Source: Pseudooceanicola lipolyticus
GTDB lineage: Bacteria; Pseudomonadota; Alphaproteobacteria; Rhodobacterales; Rhodobacteraceae
Assembly (NCBI RefSeq): GCF_002786325.1
Contig: NZ_PGTB01000027.1
Coordinates: 1 to 35,909, forward strand
Length of the DNA stretch: 35,909 bases
Direction: 5' to 3'
Shown: positions 16,066-26,697 of the stretch, piece by piece
Layout: each line of letters starts with the position of its first letter
How positions within the stretch are numbered: the first letter of the stretch is position 1
Position numbers and translations under genes: made by a program
The notes under the pieces: model-generated
What the model saw: the letters and a program-made list of their open reading frames with translations, nothing else
Told to the model about the DNA's origin: nothing
Database searches by the model: none

Positions 16066-16503
16066 ATGACGCGTATTTTGGCACTGATGTGCACCGCGCT
16101 TCTGGCGGCAGGCCCGGCGCCGGCCGCCGAGTCCGGCGGTGACGCCGCCAAGGGCGAGGCCGAGTTCCGCAAATGCCGCGCCTGCCATTCGATTGTCGGT
16201 GGCGATGGCGAGGTGATTTTCCGCGGCGGCCGCAACGGGCCGAACCTGTGGGGCGTGGCCGGGCGCCAGGCCGGCAGCCTTGCCGATTTTAACTACAGCC
16301 CCGACATGGTCCGGGCGGGTGAGGCCGGGCTGGTCTGGTCCGAGGCGGAATTCCGCCGCTATACCCAGGATCCGCGCGGCTATCTCGGCGATTATCTGGG
16401 CGATGACGGGGCCAAATCCTACATGACCTTCCGGCTGAAATCCGGGGCCGAGGATATCTGGGCCTATCTGGTCAGCGTTGGCCCGGACGCCGCCGGCGAA
16501 TGA
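16066..16503 (+). CDS. Class I c-type cytochrome (cytochrome c2-like)
   Basis: This 145-residue periplasmic electron carrier has a signal peptide ~1-21 (ILALMCTALLAAGPAPAAE). The haem site CRACH covers residues 37-41, with His41 the proximal ligand; Met120 in AKSYMTFRL is the likely sixth ligand. GPNLWGVAGRQAG (58-70) is the usual conserved loop of mitochondrial-type c cytochromes. The long insert around YTQDPRGYLGDYLGDDGAK matches large c2 proteins of Rhodobacteraceae, which shuttle electrons between the bc1 complex and oxidases or reductases. No partner oxidase is adjacent, so its exact chain is unresolved. It starts 61 bp after the peptidase gene, with GAGGG upstream of the ATG. Confidence 0.93.
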   Translation: MTRILALMCTALLAAGPAPAAESGGDAAKGEAEFRKCRACHSIVGGDGEVIFRGGRNGPNLWGVAGRQAGSLADFNYSPDMVRAGEAGLVWSEAEFRRYTQDPRGYLGDYLGDDGAKSYMTFRLKSGAEDIWAYLVSVGPDAAGE

Positions 16504-16625
16504 GGCGAAACCCGGCGGCAGGCGGGCTGCGGCCTTTTGCATCCTGTTGCCGGTCGCGCCGGTCGGGTACACGAGGTGCAATCCCGCAACCGTGGTAACC
16601 TGTTCCCCGCGCAGGGGTGTGTGAC

Positions 16626-17168
16626 ATGAGCGAACTGATCCAGGCCTGGGACAATGGCACCCTGGTCCCGACCGAAAAACTTGCAGCCCATCGTGACGGC
16701 CGGAGGCACCGGGCGGTGTCGGTTTTCGTGTTTCGCGGCGCCGAGATCCTGCTGCAGCGCCGCGCCCTGGGCAAGTACCACACGCCGGGCCTGTGGGCGA
16801 ATACCTGCTGCACCCATCCCGGCTGGGGCGAAGAGCCCAGCGACTGCGCCGTGCGGCGGCTGAACCAGGAACTGGGGATCACCGGGCTGTATCCCGAATA
16901 CCGCCACCAGCTGGAATACCGTGCCGATGTCGGCGGCGGCATGATCGAACACGAAGTGGTCGACGTGTTCCTGGCCCATGCGCGGCGCGACCTGCAGGTC
17001 ACGCCCAACCCGGACGAGGTGATGGAGATCCGCTGGACCGGCTATCACGACCTGCTGGCCGAAGTCGCCCGCCACCCCGAACGGTTCACCCCCTGGCTGA
17101 AGATCTACCTGGACGGCCATGCCGACCAGATCTTCGGCCCCGACCTGATCATGGCCAGCCAGCGCTGA
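16626..17168 (+). CDS. idi: Isopentenyl-diphosphate delta-isomerase, type 1
   Basis: The 180-residue Nudix-fold enzyme interconverts isopentenyl and dimethylallyl diphosphate, supplying isoprenoids such as quinones, carotenoids and bacteriochlorophyll tails. WANTCCTHPGWGEE holds the catalytic cysteine (Cys62) and the metal-binding His64, and IEHEVVDVF holds the catalytic Glu (108 or 110). RAVSVFVFRGAEILLQRRA is the family N-terminal strand pattern. In phototrophic Rhodobacteraceae idi often sits in the photosynthesis cluster; here no photosynthesis gene is near, so that link is not supported. The ATG at 16626 is chosen over an in-frame GTG nine bases upstream because the GCAGGGG site at 16611-16617 then has proper spacing. 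It converges on glpK. Confidence 0.95.
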   Translation: MSELIQAWDNGTLVPTEKLAAHRDGRRHRAVSVFVFRGAEILLQRRALGKYHTPGLWANTCCTHPGWGEEPSDCAVRRLNQELGITGLYPEYRHQLEYRADVGGGMIEHEVVDVFLAHARRDLQVTPNPDEVMEIRWTGYHDLLAEVARHPERFTPWLKIYLDGHADQIFGPDLIMASQR

Positions 17169-17187
17169 TCGCGCCGCCGCTGCGCCG

Positions 17188-18666
17188 TTACACCCCGATT
17201 GCCGCCGCCACCGCCCGTTTCCAGCGGGCATAGCGGCGGTCGCGGGTTGCGTCATCGGATCCCGGGTCGAACCGGCGGTCCAGTGCCCAGGTTGCGGCAA
17301 ATTCCGCCGCGCCGGGATAGACCCCGGCCTGCATCCCGGCCAGCCAGGCGGCGCCCAGCGCGGTGGTTTCCTGCATCACCGGCCGGTCCACTGGCGCGCC
17401 CAGCAGGTCGGACAGGCTCTGCATCGTCCAGTCACTGGCGCTCATCCCGCCATCGACGCGCAGCACGGTATCGGCCTCGGCGCTCCAGTCCGCGCGCATC
17501 GCCTGCCACAGGTCGCGGGTCTGGAAGGCAACGCTTTCCAGCGCCGCCCTGGAGAATTCCGCCGGGCCGGTGGCGCGGGTCAGCCCGAAGATCGCGCCGC
17601 GGCAGTCGGGCTCCCAATAAGGCGCTCCGAGGCCGGTGAAGGCGGGCACGATCAGCACGTCCTGCGCCGGATCGGCCTGTTCGGCCAGTTCGCCCGAGCG
17701 CGCGGCGCTGTCGATGAGGCCCATGGCGTCGCGCAGCCATTGCACCACCGCCCCGGCGATGAAGATCGAGCCTTCCAGCGCATAGGTCGGCCGCCCGTCC
17801 AGCTGGTAGGCGATGGTGGTCAGCAGCCGGTTCTGCGATGTCACCGGCTGATCGCCGGTGTTCAGCAGCGCGAAACAACCGGTGCCATAGGTCGCTTTCA
17901 TCATCCCGGGGGCAAAGCAGGCCTGGCCCAGCGTCGCCGCCTGCTGGTCGCCCGCGACGCCAAGGATCGGGATGGCACCGCCGAACAGGGTGGTTTCGCC
18001 AAAGGGCGCGGCGCAGTCCCGCACCTCGGGCAGCATGGCCATGGGGATGTCCAGCAGGTCGCAGATCTCGCGACTCCAGGTGCCCTTGTGAATGTCGAAC
18101 AGCAGGGTGCGCGCGGCGTTGGTGGCATCGGTGGCATGGATCTGGCCGCCGGTCAGCCGCCAGATCAGGAAACTGTCGATGGTGCCGAACAGCAGCTGGC
18201 CCTTCGCGGCGCGTGCGCGTGCGCCCTCGACCTGGTCGAGCAGCCATTTTACCTTGGTTCCGGAAAAATAAGGGTCCAGCAGCAGGCCGGTTTGCGCGGT
18301 GATGCCGGCTTCGTGCCCGGCCGCCTTGAGATCGGCGCAGAGCGAGGCGGTGCGCCGGTCCTGCCAGACGATGGCCCGGTGCAGCGGCTGGCCCGACTCG
18401 CGGTCCCAGATCACCGTGGTTTCGCGCTGATTGGTGATGCCGATCCCGGCGATGTCCCCGGCGCTCAGCCCGGCAGAGGCCAGCACCTCGCGGCAGACCG
18501 TCAGCGTGGTCTGCCAGATTTCCTCGGCATCGTGTTCGACCCAGCCGGCCTGCGGGAAATGCTGGGTGAACTCGCGCTGTGCGATGCCGGCGGGGCGCAT
18601 CCTGGCATCGAACAGAATGGCCCGAGTCGAGGTGGTTCCCTGGTCGATGGCCAGAATATGGGTCAT
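17188..18666 (-). CDS. glpK: Glycerol kinase
   Basis: This 492-residue FGGY-family kinase phosphorylates glycerol to sn-glycerol 3-phosphate with ATP in the cytosol. [17 protein letters not shown] gives the phosphate-1 motif; [17 protein letters not shown] and AIVWQDRRT are GlpK signatures, and [22 protein letters not shown] and [12 protein letters not shown] form the nucleotide-binding part. Length is normal (about 495-500). The ATG at 18666 has GGGGAGGA seven bases upstream. The gene stands alone, without glpF, glpD or a glpR regulator nearby, and is divergent from the ABC importer operon across a 179-bp region that must hold both promoters. No clear operator is visible there. Confidence 0.97.
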   Translation of the reverse strand: MTHILAIDQGTTSTRAILFDARMRPAGIAQREFTQHFPQAGWVEHDAEEIWQTTLTVCREVLASAGLSAGDIAGIGITNQRETTVIWDRESGQPLHRAIVWQDRRTASLCADLKAAGHEAGITAQTGLLLDPYFSGTKVKWLLDQVEGARARAAKGQLLFGTIDSFLIWRLTGGQIHATDATNAARTLLFDIHKGTWSREICDLLDIPMAMLPEVRDCAAPFGETTLFGGAIPILGVAGDQQAATLGQACFAPGMMKATYGTGCFALLNTGDQPVTSQNRLLTTIAYQLDGRPTYALEGSIFIAGAVVQWLRDAMGLIDSAARSGELAEQADPAQDVLIVPAFTGLGAPYWEPDCRGAIFGLTRATGPAEFSRAALESVAFQTRDLWQAMRADWSAEADTVLRVDGGMSASDWTMQSLSDLLGAPVDRPVMQETTALGAAWLAGMQAGVYPGAAEFAATWALDRRFDPGSDDATRDRRYARWKRAVAAAIGV

Positions 18667-18845
18667 GCGCGGCTCCTCCCCGGTGACTTGCGCGCTCCAG
18701 CTTAGACCTAGCGTGCCGGTGACGGCCAGCCCCCGACTTGCGTGGGCGGGCGCATTAATCGCTTGTATCGAAACCAATATCGGCCAAGACTGAGAGACAG
18801 ACCGCCGGTAAACGGCGCGCAGATTCATTGACCGGGAGTGTCGCC

Positions 18846-20324
18846 ATGACCAAATTCACAAAGCTGGCCCTTGCCAGCGCCATCGCTGTGGCCGCGGGGC
18901 TGGGCGCCGCGCAGGCGCAGACCGAAATCACCGTGGCCATGCAGCTGGAGCCGCCGCATCTGGACCCGACCAGCGCCGCCGCGCAGGCGATCGATTCGGT
19001 GCTGTATTCCAACGTGTTCGAAGGGCTGACCCGGTTCATGGGCGATGGCTCGGTGGTGCCGGGGCTGGCGAAAAGCTGGGACATCTCGGAGGACGGGCTG
19101 GTTTACACCTTCCACCTGCAGGACGGGGTGACCTTTCACGACGGCACCACGATGGATGCCGAGGACGTGAAATTCTCGCTGGACCGCGCCCGCGCCGAGG
19201 ACAGCCAGAACGCGCAGAAGGCGCTGTTTGCCTCGATCGACACGGTCGAGGTGGTCGATCCGCTGACCGTGGCGATCACGCTGAAAGAGCCCAACGGGCT
19301 GTTCCTGTTCAACATGGCCTGGGGCGACGCGGTGATCGTTGCCCCCGAAAGCATTGACGATATCAAGACCAATCCGGTGGGCACCGGCGCGTTCAAATTC
19401 GTGAACTGGACCCAGGGCGACAGCCTGCAGCTGGAGCGCAACCCGGATTACTGGGGTGAGGCGCCGGTGCTGGAACAGGCGACCTTCCGCTTTATCGCCG
19501 ATCCCACCGCGGCCTTTGCCGCGGTGATGGCCGAGGATGTCGATGTCTTCGCCGGTTTCCCGGCGCCGGAGAACCTGCCGCAATTCGAAGCGGATCCGCG
19601 GTTCCAGGTGCTGGTGGGCTCGACCGAGGGCGAAACCATCCTGGCGATCAACAACAAGCAGCCGCCCTTCGACAATGTGAAGGTGCGCCAGGCGGTGGCC
19701 CATGCCATCGACCGGCAGGCGATCATCGATGGCGCGATGTTCGGCTATGGCACGCCGATCGGCACCCATTTCGCGCCGCACAACCCGGCCTATACCGACC
19801 TGACCGGGCAGTCCGGCTTTGATCCGGAGAAATCCAAGGCGCTGCTGTCCGAGGCCGGGTTTGCCGACGGCTTCGAAACCACGCTGCACCTGCCGCCGCC
19901 GTCCTATGCCCGGCGCGGTGGCGAGATCATTGCCGCGCAGCTGGCCGAGGTGGGCATCACCGCCGAGATCATCAACGTGGAATGGGCGCAATGGCTGGAA
20001 TCGGTGTTCAACGGCAAGAATTTCGGCCTGACCATCGTCAGCCATACCGAGCCGATGGATATCGGCATCTATGCCCGGCCGGATTACTACTTCCAATATG
20101 ACAACCCGGACTTCCAGGCGCTGATGGACGAGCTGAACAAGACCACCGACCCCGACCAGCGCACCGAGATGCTGCAGACCGCGCAGAAGATGATCGCCGA
20201 CGACTATGTCAACGGCTTCCTGTTCGAACTGGCCTATCCGACGGTGGCCAAGGCCGGGATCAAGGGCCTGTGGAAGGACCTGCCCACCGCCGCGGTGGAT
20301 CTGACGGCGGTCAGCTGGGAATAA
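18846..20324 (+). CDS. ABC transporter substrate-binding protein, peptide/opine family
   Basis: The 492-residue periplasmic binding protein belongs to the SBP_bac_5 (DppA/OppA-like) family. A signal peptide covers ~1-25 ([20 protein letters not shown]). Family marks include [66 protein letters not shown] and [11 protein letters not shown]. The ligand cannot be predicted; this family binds peptides but also amines, opines, glutathione and nickel. The ATG at 18846 is preceded by GGGAG. It is the first gene of the importer operon, separated from the permeases by an intrinsic terminator, which would let the abundant binding protein be made in excess. Confidence 0.94.
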   Translation: MTKFTKLALASAIAVAAGLGAAQAQTEITVAMQLEPPHLDPTSAAAQAIDSVLYSNVFEGLTRFMGDGSVVPGLAKSWDISEDGLVYTFHLQDGVTFHDGTTMDAEDVKFSLDRARAEDSQNAQKALFASIDTVEVVDPLTVAITLKEPNGLFLFNMAWGDAVIVAPESIDDIKTNPVGTGAFKFVNWTQGDSLQLERNPDYWGEAPVLEQATFRFIADPTAAFAAVMAEDVDVFAGFPAPENLPQFEADPRFQVLVGSTEGETILAINNKQPPFDNVKVRQAVAHAIDRQAIIDGAMFGYGTPIGTHFAPHNPAYTDLTGQSGFDPEKSKALLSEAGFADGFETTLHLPPPSYARRGGEIIAAQLAEVGITAEIINVEWAQWLESVFNGKNFGLTIVSHTEPMDIGIYARPDYYFQYDNPDFQALMDELNKTTDPDQRTEMLQTAQKMIADDYVNGFLFELAYPTVAKAGIKGLWKDLPTAAVDLTAVSWE

Positions 20325-20341
20325 ACGGCTCTACCTTGATG

Positions 20342-20371
20342 AAGGGCCCCGGATTCTGGGGCCCTTTTTTT
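20342..20371 (+). terminator. Intrinsic terminator between binding-protein and permease genes
   Basis: AAGGGCCCC-GGATTCT-GGGGCCCTT makes a 9-bp perfect stem that runs into seven T residues (20365-20371). It sits 17 bases after the binding-protein stop and 53 bases before the first permease. The expected effect is partial termination, with read-through supplying the lower-abundance membrane and ATPase subunits. A separate promoter before 20425 cannot be excluded. Confidence 0.9.
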
Positions 20372-20424
20372 GTTTTCTCCCGTGCGCTATGGACCATGTC
20401 CGCGCACAATCCTAACGTGACCTC

Positions 20425-21372
20425 ATGCAACGCTATGCCCTCAAACGGTTTCTGTCGCTGATCGTCAGCCTGGCGGTGGCCTCGCTGGTGATCTTCCTGG
20501 TGATCGAGGTGGCGCCGGGCGATCCCGCCAGTTTCATGCTGGGCATCAATGCCCAGCCCGATACGGTGGCGGCGCTGCGGGCCGAGCTGGGGCTGGATGT
20601 GCCGAAATGGCAGCGTTACCTGGACTGGGTCGGCGGCATGCTGCGCGGCGATTTCGGCACTTCCTATACCTATCGCACGCCGGTGGCCGGGATGATCGCC
20701 GACCGGCTGGCGGTGTCGGGGCCGCTGGCACTCTATGCGCTGGCGCTGTCGACCCTGATCGCCTTTCCCGCCGGGATCTATGCCGCCGCGCGCCGGGGCA
20801 AGGCGGGGGATGTGGCGGTGATGGGGGCGACGCAGCTGGGCGTCGCGATCCCGAATTTCTGGTTTGCAATGATGCTGGTGCTGGTCTTTGCCATCAACCT
20901 GCGCTGGTTCGGCGCCGGCGGCTTTGCCGGCTGGGACAAGGGCGCGTTTGCGGCGATGAAATCGCTGACGCTGCCGGCCATCGCGCTGGCGCTGCCGCAG
21001 GCGGCGATCCTGGCGCGGGTCATGCGCTCGGCCCTGCTGGATATTCTGGGCGAGGATTTCATGCGCACCGCGCGCGCAAAGGGGCTGAGCCGGCGGCAGG
21101 CGCTGTGGCGGCACGGGGTGCGCAACGCGATGATCCCGGTGCTGACCATCATCGGGCTGCAATTTTCCTTCCTGCTGGCCGGTGGCATCATCATCGAGAA
21201 CGTGTTCTTCCTGCCCGGCCTGGGGCGGCTGATCTTCCAGGCGATCAATTCGCGCGACCTGATCGTGGTGGAATCGGTGGTGATGCTGCTGGTTTTCGCG
21301 GTGATCGCGGTGAATTTCCTGGTCGACCTGACCTATGCCGCGGTTGACCCGCGGCTGAGGGCGCGCACATGA
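20425..21372 (+). CDS. ABC transporter permease, DppB-like
   Basis: The 315-residue inner-membrane permease has about six helices. The N-terminus YALKRFLSLIVSLAVASLVIF and the segment VAPGDPASFMLG are typical of the DppB/OppB type, and the cytoplasmic EAA loop, which docks the ATPase, is seen as EDFMRTARAKGLSRRQALWRHGVRNAMIPV (about 210-240), with the conserved G three residues after RAK. It pairs with the DppC-like permease encoded next. The stop overlaps that gene's start by four bases (ATGA), so the two are coupled. The family transports peptides and related compounds; specificity comes from the binding protein. Confidence 0.95.
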   Translation: MQRYALKRFLSLIVSLAVASLVIFLVIEVAPGDPASFMLGINAQPDTVAALRAELGLDVPKWQRYLDWVGGMLRGDFGTSYTYRTPVAGMIADRLAVSGPLALYALALSTLIAFPAGIYAAARRGKAGDVAVMGATQLGVAIPNFWFAMMLVLVFAINLRWFGAGGFAGWDKGAFAAMKSLTLPAIALALPQAAILARVMRSALLDILGEDFMRTARAKGLSRRQALWRHGVRNAMIPVLTIIGLQFSFLLAGGIIIENVFFLPGLGRLIFQAINSRDLIVVESVVMLLVFAVIAVNFLVDLTYAAVDPRLRART

Positions 21373-22180
21373 ATCGCAACCTGATCCTGGGCGGGGCGCT
21401 GTCCTCGCTGTTCATCTTTGCCGCGCTGCTGTCCTTCCTGTGGACGCCGTTTGACCACACGGCGATGAACATCCCGGCAAAGTTCCAGACGCCCGGCCCG
21501 GTGCACTGGTTCGGCACCGATCATTTCGGGCGCGACATCTTTTCGATGATCATGGTGGGCGCCCGCACCTCGATTGCCGTGGCGCTGGTGGCGGTGGGCA
21601 TCGGCATCACCCTGGGCGTGCCCCTGGGCCTCGCGGCGGCGGCGCGCAAGGGATCCTATCTGGACGAGCTGATCATGCGCGGCAATGACCTGGTCTTTGC
21701 CTTCCCCTCGCTGGTGATCGCCATCCTGATCACCGCGGTGTTCGGCGCCGGGGCGGTGAACGCGATCATCGCCATCGGCATCTTCAATATCCCGGTATTT
21801 GCCCGCATCACCCGTGGCGCGGCGCTGAGCCTGTGGGAGCGGGAATTCATCATGGCGGCGCGGGTGGCGGGAAAATCGGCGGCGCGGATCTCGGTGGAAC
21901 ATATCCTGCCCAATGTCACCAACCTGCTGATCGTGCAGGGGACCATTCAGTTTTCGCTCGCGATCCTGGCCGAGGCCGGGCTGAGCTATATCGGGCTGGG
22001 TGCGCAGCCGCCGACGCCGTCCTGGGGCCGGATGCTGGCCGATGCGCAGACCATGGTGGCAATTGCCCCGCACCTGGCGCTGATCCCCGGCATCGCCATC
22101 GTGCTGACGGTGATGGGGCTGAACCTGATGGGGGACGGGCTGCGCGACTGGCTGGACCCGCGGCTGAGGGTGGCGCGCAC

Positions 22181-22184
<4 letters not shown>
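21369..22184 (+). CDS. ABC transporter permease, DppC-like
   Basis: The 271-residue second permease of the importer shows the DppC signature HWFGTDHFGRDIFSMIMVGARTS soon after the first helix, and an EAA loop at EFIMAARVAGKSAARISVEHILPNV. PPTPSWGRMLADAQ near the C-terminus is also a family mark. About six helices are visible. Overlaps of four bases with the genes on both sides show tight translational coupling within the operon. Confidence 0.95.
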
Positions 22185-23786
<1,602 letters not shown>

Positions 23787-23794
<8 letters not shown>

Positions 23795-25250
23795 CACGTT
23801 GAAACAGACCCTGTGGTTCGACCCGGCGACCTGCCTGATCGGCGGGGCATGGACTGCGCCGGCGAGTGGCCGCACGCTGGACCTGGTGAACCCGTCGGAC
23901 GGGTCGGTGATCTGCCAGATCGCGCGCGGCGGCGCCGAGGATGTGGATGCGGCGGTGGCGGCGGCCCAGGCCGCCCGCGACGGCGCCTGGGGCCGGATGA
24001 CCGCGCTCGAACGCGGGCGCTGCCTGACCCGGCTGGGCCAGCTGGTGACGGAACGGGTCGACGACCTGGCGGCGCTGGAAGCGATGGATGTGGGCAAACC
24101 GCTGAGCCAGGCGCGTGCCGATGCGGTGGCACTGGCGCGCTATTGCGAATTCTACGGCGGCGCCGCCGACAAGGTGATGGGCGAAACCATCCCCTATCTC
24201 GACGGCTACACGGTATATACCCTGCGCGAGCCGCATGGCGTGACCGGGCATATCGTGCCCTGGAACTACCCGATGCAGATCATCGGCCGGTCGATTGGCG
24301 CGGCGCTGGCGATGGGCAATGCCTGCGTGCTGAAACCGGCGGAAGAGGCCTGCCTGACGGCGCTGGCCTTTGCGCATCTGGCGGAAGAAGCCGGATTCCC
24401 GCCCGGCGCGCTGAACGTGGTGCCGGGGCTGGGGGCCGAGGCCGGCGCGGCGCTGTCCGGGCATCCCGGGCTGCAGCATATCAGCTTTACCGGCTCGGTC
24501 CCGACCGGCGCGCTGGTGCAGGCGGCGGCGGCCCGCAACGTGGTGCCGGTGACGCTGGAACTGGGGGGCAAGTCGCCGCAGCTGGTATTCGACGATGCCG
24601 ATCTGGACGCGGCGCTGCCCTTTCTGGTCAATGCCGGGATCCAGAATGCCGGGCAGACCTGTTCCGCCTCCTCCCGCATCCTGGTGCAACGCGGGGTCTA
24701 TGACACCGTGCGCCAGCGCATGGCCGAGGCCTATGGCGCGCTGACCGTGGGGCCGGCGGCCGAGGATCTGAAGCTGGGGCCGCTGATCTCGGCCCGGCAG
24801 AAAGAGATCGTTGGCGGTTTTCTCGCCAAGGGTGGGGATCTGACCGTGGCGGCGGAAGGTGTGATCGTGCCCCATGCCCCCGCCTCCGGCGCCTATGTGA
24901 AACCGACGCTGTTTGCCGATGTGCCGCCCGATCATGTTTTGGCCAAAGACGAAATATTCGGTCCGGTGCAGGTGCTGATCCCGTTCGAGACCGAGGCGGA
25001 GGCGATCGCGATTGCCAATGGCACCGATTACGGCCTGGTCGCCAGTGTCTGGACCGGCAATGGCGCGCGGCAGATGCGGCTGGCAAAGGCGCTGCGCAGC
25101 GGCCAGGTCTTTATCAACAATTACGGCGCCGGCGGCGGCGTGGAACTGCCCTTTGGCGGCACCGGCAAATCGGGGCATGGCCGGGAAAAAGGCTTCGAGG
25201 CGCTATACGGATTCTCGCAGCTGAAAACCGTGGCCGCCTTTCACGGCTGA
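23787..25250 (+). CDS. NAD-dependent aldehyde dehydrogenase
   Basis: The 487-residue ALDH-superfamily enzyme oxidises an aldehyde to the acid. VTGHIVPWNYPM is the Rossmann entry, FTGSVPTG the cofactor glycine loop, LELGGKSPQ carries the general-base Glu, and NAGQTCSASSR the nucleophilic Cys; all are intact. The overall pattern resembles betaine-aldehyde and gamma-aminobutyraldehyde dehydrogenases, but the substrate is not fixed by sequence. Its first eight bases overlap the ATPase gene, so it belongs to the importer operon and probably acts on a product of the imported compound. No amine oxidase or transaminase that would make the aldehyde is in the operon. A probable terminator follows. Confidence 0.95.
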
Positions 25251-25256
25251 ACGGCG

Positions 25257-25284
25257 GTCTGCCGGCCGGTGGACTCGGTTTTTT
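25257..25284 (+). terminator. Probable terminator of the ABC importer operon
   Basis: GTCTGCCGGCCGGTGGAC can fold into an imperfect stem with G-T pairs and a small loop, followed after TCGG by six T residues at 25279-25284. It is seven bases past the aldehyde dehydrogenase stop and before the kinase gene. The stem is less regular than the other two terminators. Confidence 0.5.
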
Positions 25285-25341
25285 AACGCCTTCCCGGTAA
25301 GGCCGTTGGGGCAGACCCAAGCGGCGAAGGGAGCCGGCCGG

Positions 25342-26655
25342 ATGACGCCCCAGATTCAACTCAGGCGCAACCTGAGAACCATCACCTGGACCATTGCCGG
25401 TATCGGCGTTGCGGTGACGTTGCTGTTTGCCGCGGTGTTCCTGTACGCGCGCCGCGACCAGGCGCGCCTGATCGAAACGCAACTGGCCAAGCACAGCGTG
25501 ATGATCGAATTGCAATCGGCCATCGGCTATGGCGGAATGATCCACCATTTCAAGAACTGGGTGCTGCGCCCGGACGAGCCGCAATATCGCGATGCCGCCG
25601 TCGACTCGGCACAACGGGCGCTGCAATTGTTGGACCGGCTGGAAGGCATCATGGCCGAATCACAGCCCGACATCTCGCTGGAGGCCCAGCGCCAGACCAT
25701 CCGCGCCTATCTGGACCATATCGGCCGGGTTGTCGCCCTGCACGAGGCCGGCGTGTCGGCGCGCGAGATCGACACCGCGGTGCGGATCAGCGACACCGAT
25801 GCGCTGGGCGAACTTGCGCGGCTGCGCGGGCAGGTGATTGCGCATATGCAGTCCCAGCAATCGGCGCTGGAGGATCGCAAGGCGCTGGTGCTGTTGCTGC
25901 CCTTTGCCTTGATCGCCTTGCTGACCGCCGGCCTGCTGGTCCTGGTGCGGCAACGGGCGCGGCTGCGCTTTGAACATGACGCCACCCGCATCGACGAGAT
26001 GGAGCAGTTCACCCAGATCGCCGTGCATGACCTGCGCGCGCCGCTGCGCCAGATCGCGTCTTTGGCGGAATTCGCGCTGGACGATCTTGGCGAAACTGCC
26101 GGGCAGGGCGATGCGCGCAGCCATGTGCAGATGATCGCCAACCGCGCCGCCAAGCTTGAAGCGCTGGTGGCCGCGGTGTTCCGTTATATCCGGGTGGAAG
26201 GCGCGGCGCAGGAAATCACCGAGGTGGACCTGCGCGCCCTGGTGGAAGAGATCGCCCGGCTGCATGTTCCGGCCGGCGGCAGCGTCAGCCTGGTGGGCGA
26301 GTTTCCGGTGGTGCGCGCGCAGGCGGTGGAACTGGGCATCATCCTGCGCAACCTGATTTCGAACGCGGTCAAGCACCACCCCGACCAGCGGCCGCAGATC
26401 ATCGTGCGCCACCTGCGCGCGGGCAACGGCCACCGCTTCGAAGTGGAGGACAACGGCCCCGGCATCGCCCGCACGGATGCCGGCAAGGTGTTCGACATGT
26501 TCTGGTCGCTGGAAAAGCGGGAAAACTCCGCAGAGGTCTCGGGCGTCGGGCTGGCGCTGGTGCGCCGCATCGTCACCCGCTGGGGCACCGGCATCTCGCT
26601 GCGCGACGCCTCGCCGTCGGGCACCATCTTCAGCTTTACCATGCCCGCATTCTGA
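25342..26655 (+). CDS. Orphan membrane sensor histidine kinase
   Basis: The 438-residue protein has a first membrane helix at ~13-36, an extracytoplasmic helical domain at ~40-180 and a second helix at ~182-203. The phosphoacceptor is His229 in IAVHDLRAPLRQI. The ATPase domain shows N box NLISNAVKHH, G1 DNGPGIA, F box DMFWSLEK and G2 GVGLALVRR, all intact. The sensor domain begins with IGYGGMIHHFKNWVLRPDEP, a motif I have seen described only as a conserved but unnamed sensing segment. No response regulator is adjacent. The ATG at 25342 has GAAGGGAG at 25326-25333; an upstream in-frame start would add 12 residues. It converges on pncB. Confidence 0.92.
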   Translation: MTPQIQLRRNLRTITWTIAGIGVAVTLLFAAVFLYARRDQARLIETQLAKHSVMIELQSAIGYGGMIHHFKNWVLRPDEPQYRDAAVDSAQRALQLLDRLEGIMAESQPDISLEAQRQTIRAYLDHIGRVVALHEAGVSAREIDTAVRISDTDALGELARLRGQVIAHMQSQQSALEDRKALVLLLPFALIALLTAGLLVLVRQRARLRFEHDATRIDEMEQFTQIAVHDLRAPLRQIASLAEFALDDLGETAGQGDARSHVQMIANRAAKLEALVAAVFRYIRVEGAAQEITEVDLRALVEEIARLHVPAGGSVSLVGEFPVVRAQAVELGIILRNLISNAVKHHPDQRPQIIVRHLRAGNGHRFEVEDNGPGIARTDAGKVFDMFWSLEKRENSAEVSGVGLALVRRIVTRWGTGISLRDASPSGTIFSFTMPAF

Positions 26656-26666
26656 ACCGGCGGTGC

Positions 26667-26685
26667 GCGCCGGCCCGGCCGGCGC
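26667..26685. terminator. Hairpin between convergent kinase and pncB genes
   Basis: GCGCCGGC-CCG-GCCGGCGC is a perfect 8-bp stem placed between two convergent stop codons. No T-tract follows on either strand. A bidirectional transcription end is likely only by position. Confidence 0.4.
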
Positions 26686-26697
26686 AGAGGATGACGC

